NCBI RefSeq assembly: GCF_050624435.1
Contig: NC_134537.1
Location: 12,458,584 to 12,522,583, forward strand
Direction: 5' to 3'
DNA length: 64,000 bases
Source: Tenrec ecaudatus
Taxonomy: Eukaryota > Chordata > Mammalia > Afrosoricida > Tenrecidae
In this document: piece after piece, positions 59,505 to 64,000 of the stretch
Layout: every line of letters starts with the position of its first letter
Position numbering within the stretch: position 1 is the stretch's first letter
Notes under the pieces: model-generated
Told to the model about the DNA's origin: nothing
What the model saw: the letters and a program-made list of their open reading frames with translations, nothing else
Databases searched by the model: none
Made by a program: the position numbers and the translations under genes

Positions 59505-60490
59505 TTTTCTATTATTTTTAATTGTTTTGTTGGGGGTTCGTACAACTCTGATCACAATCCATACATCTATCCATAGTGTCAAGCACAGTTGTACATTTGT
59601 TGCCCTCATCATTCTCAAAGCATTTGCTTTCTACTTGAGCCCTTGGCATCAGCTCATTTTCTCCCGCCCCTCCCCTTATTCTCCCTCCCTCACAAACCCT
59701 TGATAATTTATAAATTATTATTTTGTCATATCTTACACTAACTGATGTCTCCCTTCACCCATTTTTCTGTTATCTGTCCCCCGGGGAGAGGGTTATATGT
59801 AGATCATTGTGATAGGTTCACCCTTCCTACTCCACCTGCTCCTTACCCTCCTGGTATCTCTACTCTCATTATTGGCCATGAGGGATTTATCTGTCCTGGA
59901 TTCTCTGTTTCCAGTTCCTATCTGTACCAGTGTACATTCTCTGGTCTAGCCAGATTTGTAAGGTAGAATTGGGATCATGATAGTGGGTGAAGGAAGCATT
60001 TAAGAACTAGAGGAAAGTTGTATGTTTCATCATTGCTATACTGCACCCTGACTGGCTCGTCTCCTCCCCACAACCCTTCTGTAAGGGGATGTCCAGTTGC
60101 CGACAGATGGGCTTTGGTTCTCCACTCAGTACTCCCCCTCATTCACAATGATATGATTTTTTATTCTTTGATGGCTGATACCTGATCCCTTCGACACCTT
60201 GTGCTCACACAGACTGGTGTGCTTCTTCCATGTGGACTTTGTTGCTTCTCAGCTAGATGGCCGCTTGTTTACCTTCAAGCCTTTAAGACCCTGGACACTA
60301 TATCTTTTGATAGCCGGGCACCATCAGCTTTCTTGACTGCATTTGCTTATGCACCCGCTTTGTCTTCATCAATCGTGTCAGGAAGGTGAGCATCACGGAA
60401 TGCCAGTTTAATAGAACCAAGTGTTCTTGCATTGAGGGAGTACTTGAGTAGAAGCCCAATGCCCATCTCCATCAGTATTTCTTTCAGAAT
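59505..60490 (-). repeat. AATAAAATGATTT-tailed LINE, 1-kb copy
   Basis: Reverse orientation: TGTTGGGGGTTCGTACAACT, CATTTGCTTTCTACTTGAGC, CTCACAAACCCTTGATAATT, CATTTTTCTGTTATCTGTCC, CTAGCCAGATTTGTAAGGTA, GGATGTCCAGTTGCCGACAG, GTTGCTTCTCAGCTAGATGG, CAGGAAGGTGAGCATCACGG. It corresponds to the 34.9-35.9 kb part of the longest copy, without that copy's internal duplication. Confidence 0.88.
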
Positions 60491-61573
60491 AGGTGCCTCG
60501 TAGTAAGATAAAGGCACCCCCCACCAACACTGCCACCACTTTCCCCACCTCCATTCCTGCCCCATGTAAGAAGGAGAAATGTTCAAATGCTCTCACAGGG
60601 ATGAACTCAATAAAATCCAGAATTTGGAAAAGAAATGGGACAGGGCAGAGAGTCCAGTTCTTTAACAAACAATTTACAAAGGGAAGCAAAAAAAAAAAAA
60701 AGGGAAATCCTATGCATTAAAAGGGACTGAAGAGACGTAGCAATCAAGTCCACGTGTGGAGCTTGTGTGAATCAGATGGACGCCAAACACCAAACCATCT
60801 GGAGAGAGCCAGAGAAATCCGAGCACTGATCAGACAACGGAGAATAATGGACTACTGTCCAATTTAGTACTTTTATTTTATTTTTTTTTAATCCACATGG
60901 TCTAAAATGCACATCGAAGTCTGTGTGGACCAATGGTGTGGATGGTATCGGCTTAAAATAACCGGAGGATCCTGGGAGCAGAGGGAAACTCCAAATTCGT
61001 CTCCAAAGTTGGCCATGACTCACCATTGCTGCACTTGTTTTTTTAGTGTGAAGTGCTCTATTTTATACTGCAAGGTAATGCCGAGGGAAAACACAATACA
61101 ACAAAACAATCTCCACTGGTACTTGTTTTAGATGGTTAAAGAGATTACCTGTCTGGTCAAACTGGTTCAGTGTCAGAAATGTAAAAACCCAAATGGCTTT
61201 CCAGGAAAGCACGAACAAACACTGGGCAGGGCTATGTTGACTTACACCAAAGCTTAGTGACAAACTTTAGAACTTCTGATCTACAAGGAGGGAAAAAGCC
61301 ACTGTCCTCCAGACTCGCTCAATAAACTGTCATTGCCTCCGAGATTGACAGGAATAGGATTTCGAGTAGTTTCTGCTAGAACTTGGATTTTGACCAGTGA
61401 CAGACAAAACCCAGAGTACCGATCGGTTTTAGAGCAAAGAACATTGAACCGGAGGACTTACCTTCAGGAGGGTCACCTTGTCCATAAGACAGGACGTGAC
61501 AGGCACACTGACCCATCCTCCTGTCATCTCCGTCCTTCACAGAGCTGCAATGAGCAACATCTCACCTGCTTAC

Positions 61574-61650
61574 CTGTTCCAATAGCCAGCGTTATTATCG
61601 AAATTCTGAGGCACGATATTAGAAAGGTAAAAGGTTTCCGCCATGGCTTT
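61574..61650 (-). CDS. EXOG: EXOG exon 4
   Basis: A 77-bp internal exon too short to appear as a long open frame. On the minus strand the acceptor TTCTCACAG precedes AAAGCCATGG, and the donor is GTAAGCAG after AACAG. It encodes 25 codons plus two bases of Arg: KAMAETFYLSNIVPQNFDNN, then AGYWN(R). The LSNIVPQ...NNxGYWNR block is the metal-binding helix of the His-Asn-His family. The second Asn of the NNA triplet (codon 61591-61593) corresponds to the Mg2+ ligand, Asn171 in human numbering as I recall it. The catalytic DRGH/SRGH histidine is on exon 3, outside the window. Phases with exon 5 match exactly. Confidence 0.95.
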
Positions 61651-62085
61651 CTGTGAGAAGAAATAAAAACAATTAACTTCCACAAAAGCCCTTCCCCTTT
61701 GAGAGATGTCTTGCAAAACAGATACCCAAACCAGTCCTATTTCTCAAATACCGGCTCAAAGCAACGGCAGCCGCTCCATGTCTCTCTAGGAACGTCACAG
61801 CCCTCCCAGGACAGACAGCTCTCTAAGGAGCTCCACAAAATGAGTCATTTGGCGCACTAAGTTTTCCTTACAACTTATCAACGCGAAATCCTGTAACAAA
61901 CTGTAAAACCAGAAGTTTCCGATAGAGAGCTAAAGAGGAAATCCTGCTTTAAGTAAACGACGCAGCAAATCAGTTCTCGATTAAGTTCAGTCAGGAATTT
62001 AAGGGTGCGGGCAAGCACAGGAGTTGAAAATGACATAAAAAGTTCCTTGCTCTCTGACCACCAGGCAACCACCAAGCGCTGGAAC

Positions 62086-62275
62086 CACCTGGTGCGACCG
62101 TGGTTAAAGAGCTTGGCGGTTCACACCCACTAGCTGCTCCTGGAAAGCAGTCTGCTTCCATCAACATTCACCAACTGGGGACCCAAAGGGGACGTCCCGC
62201 TCAGTCATACGGGGCCGTTGTGGGTCGGAAGGGACAATCAGCAGTGAGCCTAGGTTTTTTTTTCTTTTGGTTTGC
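62086..62275 (+). repeat. AfroSINE, full length
   Basis: CCACCTGGTGCGACCGTGGT, AGCTTGGCGGTTCACACCCA, GTCATACGGGGCCGTTGTGG, GTCGGAAGGGACAATCAGCA, T-rich end at 62253-62270. Confidence 0.85.
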
Positions 62276-62649
62276 ATCCATCTCACACTTCTGACTCATA
62301 ACTAAAACACCGTTTCACTTCATCGCGTTCAGTTGCTCCACTGGGTGGCTAATGCTGCCCAGTTTCTCAGGAGTTCCTGACGTCACTGGCTTGGATTACA
62401 GGTCGAGGCATGAGGATTCTTCAACCCTGCCCCAGGTAATCATGATGGGCACCCATGGTTGATAACCACTACCTTGAATACGACATTCACCAAGAGGTCA
62501 AATAATAAATGATGCGTGATGCTTTTCTCGCTCATAGCCCGGGAAAAAGGAGAGCCTTCACCCAGTTTCTATTCCTCCGATACAGCTGACTAAAAAAAAA
62601 ACAAAACCAGGAAGCACCTGACCTCAATCAGCACTAGGGAAACAAACAT

Positions 62650-62806
62650 TGCCGCTGAATCGACTGCAAATCAGAGAGAGCGTGTGAGGCAGGGAGAACA
62701 TGCCCACCTGGTTCCCCAGGCTGAAACCTTCACAGCTTTCTCCCCTGGAGTCCATGGGAAGTTTGAACCACCGACCTTTCTGCCACAGTGCACTACCAGA
62801 GACTCG
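62650..62806 (-). repeat. AfroSINE, diverged
   Basis: TGAATCGACTGCAAATCAGA near the left edge, then TCCATGGGAAGTTTGAACCA, CCGACCTTTCTGCCACAGTG, CACTACCAG. Confidence 0.65.
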
Positions 62807-62982
62807 GAAATTAGGACTACGAGAGGCAGAAACGAGAATCCATTGGTTGTAGGTCACAGAGCCTCAGAGCATCGGATGGCCTGGGTCATGAGAAAGATGG
62901 GAAACCAACCAGCAGAAAGAAGCGAGCCAATGACAAATGAAATAGAGGGACTGCGCTCCAGTAACAATAGACCCCCTGAGTA

Positions 62983-63145
62983 CCCAGATGGCACCACTGG
63001 GTCATGTCTGACTACTCAGGCAAGGTTGGCGCCCACCAGCCTTTCCCTAAGAGAGTGTTGAAGCCATCTGCTCTTGTCATGACTTCAAACACAGCCTCGG
63101 GAACCCTCGCTAGGCCACGATGACTCAGAATCCACCTGATGCCAG
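62983..63145 (+). repeat. AfroSINE, arm 1 of an inverted pair
   Basis: CCAGATGGCACCACTGGGTC, CAAGGTTGGCGCCCACCAGC, CTCGCTAGGCCACGATGACT, CAGAATCCACCTGATGCCAG. Confidence 0.7.
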
Positions 63146-63147
63146 CA

Positions 63148-63300
63148 GGTTACTCACCAAACTCACTGTCACCCAGTTGATTCCAACTCACAGCGACCCT
63201 ATAGGGTAAGGTAGAAATACTCCACGGGTAATTCTGAACTGCCGACCCTGCAGCTAACATACCAAATAGGTAACCACACCATCTCCACTAAGACTGCCAG
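63148..63300 (-). repeat. AfroSINE, arm 2 of an inverted pair
   Basis: CACCAAACTCACTGTCACCC, AGTTGATTCCAACTCACAGC, GACCCTATAGGGTAAGGTAG, CTGAACTGCCGACCCTGCAG, CTAACATACC. Confidence 0.88.
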
Positions 63301-64000
63301 AATTTCTTAAGGACATGTCAGATTCTAGGGGCAGGGAAAATACAAGGTGAGGCTAAGTATTTTGTTGGGCAAGAAAGGGGGCACTCGAAGGCTAATGAGT
63401 GCCAGGAAGACACAGGACCTAGGATAAGGGGTTATCTGAAGAATAAAAAATAAATATTGACAATAACAGACTACAACACATTGCATTAAAATATATATTT
63501 TTAAAAATTATGAACCCAGTCCATAAAATAAAAGGGGTGAACAGAGAAGGGAAGGCTCTTTACAGAATGCTAGCTATAAAAAGGCATAAAATTAGGAAAA
63601 TTCAACATTTTATAATTATCAACCACTGAGACATAAATCATTAATGGGTGATAAAGGCACTGAGTTTTTGGATTATAGCATATTTACTCTAAATTCAATT
63701 TGCACATTTTTTTTTTTTGGTAAATAAAAATGTTTTACACTGGATGGTTCTGATCAACACCTTCATCCAGGGACCCAAGCGGGCACTACCGGGAACGGAA
63801 AAGCTGTCCGGAGGCCGTGAGAAGAACACAACAGTAACTGCCCTGTGCCCGGCCCCAAATGACCCGTCTGCATCTGCTAGTAATGAGGAGACAAGCAAAT
63901 CCAAACTGCGGGACACGCCTTGCACCCCAATTATACATGAGCTCATGAAAGATAGCTCCTCCCTTCTGGGGCTGGGAAATTAGTCCAGATTAAGGAAAAA

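Larger units (their letters stand above)
61651..64000 (-). other. EXOG: EXOG intron 3 (partial)
   Basis: Sequence upstream of exon 4 to the window edge. I looked on the minus strand for the exon 3 SRGHMAPAGNN segment and did not find it, so exon 3 lies beyond 64000. Four AfroSINE copies are clustered at 62.09-63.30 kb. The segment 63301-64000 is AT-rich with no recognised element. Confidence 0.7.

Noticed and set aside
61651..64000. EXOG exon 3 carrying the catalytic SRGH motif
   Set aside because: Searched by eye on the minus strand; no matching segment with splice sites, so it must lie beyond the window.

Overview
This is a mammalian nuclear genomic window, most likely from a tenrec (Echinops telfairi or a close relative). 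Two independent lines support that. (1) At least twenty copies of the tRNA-derived AfroSINE, a SINE family restricted to Afrotheria, are scattered through it. (2) There are three short SPIN-type hAT transposons with 8-bp target-site duplications; among afrotherians SPIN elements are known from tenrecs. The species call is inference from repeat content; no species-specific gene was seen.

There are two protein-coding genes, arranged tail to tail. At the left edge, on the + strand, are the last one and a half exons of SCN5A, the cardiac voltage-gated sodium channel Nav1.5: a partial exon 27 (1-179), intron 27 (180-2727), the coding part of terminal exon 28 (2728-3968) and the 3' UTR, ending near a canonical AATAAA at 6023. 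On the right, on the - strand, are the last three exons of EXOG, the mitochondrial EndoG-like nuclease: exon 4 (61574-61650), exon 5 (57735-57849) and exon 6 (39878-40339). EXOG exons 1-3 lie beyond 64000. All five exons have proper splice sites, compatible phases and intact frames. The SCN5A/EXOG neighbourhood is the conserved mammalian arrangement.

The 34-kb spacer (about 6.05-39.4 kb) and the EXOG introns are built largely of layered transposable elements. From oldest to youngest in appearance these are: MIR, L2-like and old L1 fragments; several LTR families, two of them with recognisable target-site duplications; a LINE family whose copies all end in AATAAAATGATTT-like tails, including one 5'-inverted (twin-primed) and one nested copy; a 1.8-kb BovB/RTE copy with reverse-transcriptase remnants; a tRNA-Gly-derived SINE that shares the BovB 3' tail; AfroSINEs; mariner copies, two of which share one internal deletion; and SPIN miniature elements. 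BovB, mariner and SPIN are all families with documented histories of horizontal transfer between animals, so this one locus holds three classes of horizontally spread DNA.

The remaining single-copy DNA has no convincing gene. A few AT-rich stretches that look conserved are proposed as candidate regulatory elements, by appearance only. I found no undescribed gene system, CRISPR array or operon-like structure. The long antisense frames over SCN5A exon 28 and in the GC-rich spacer look like composition artefacts.
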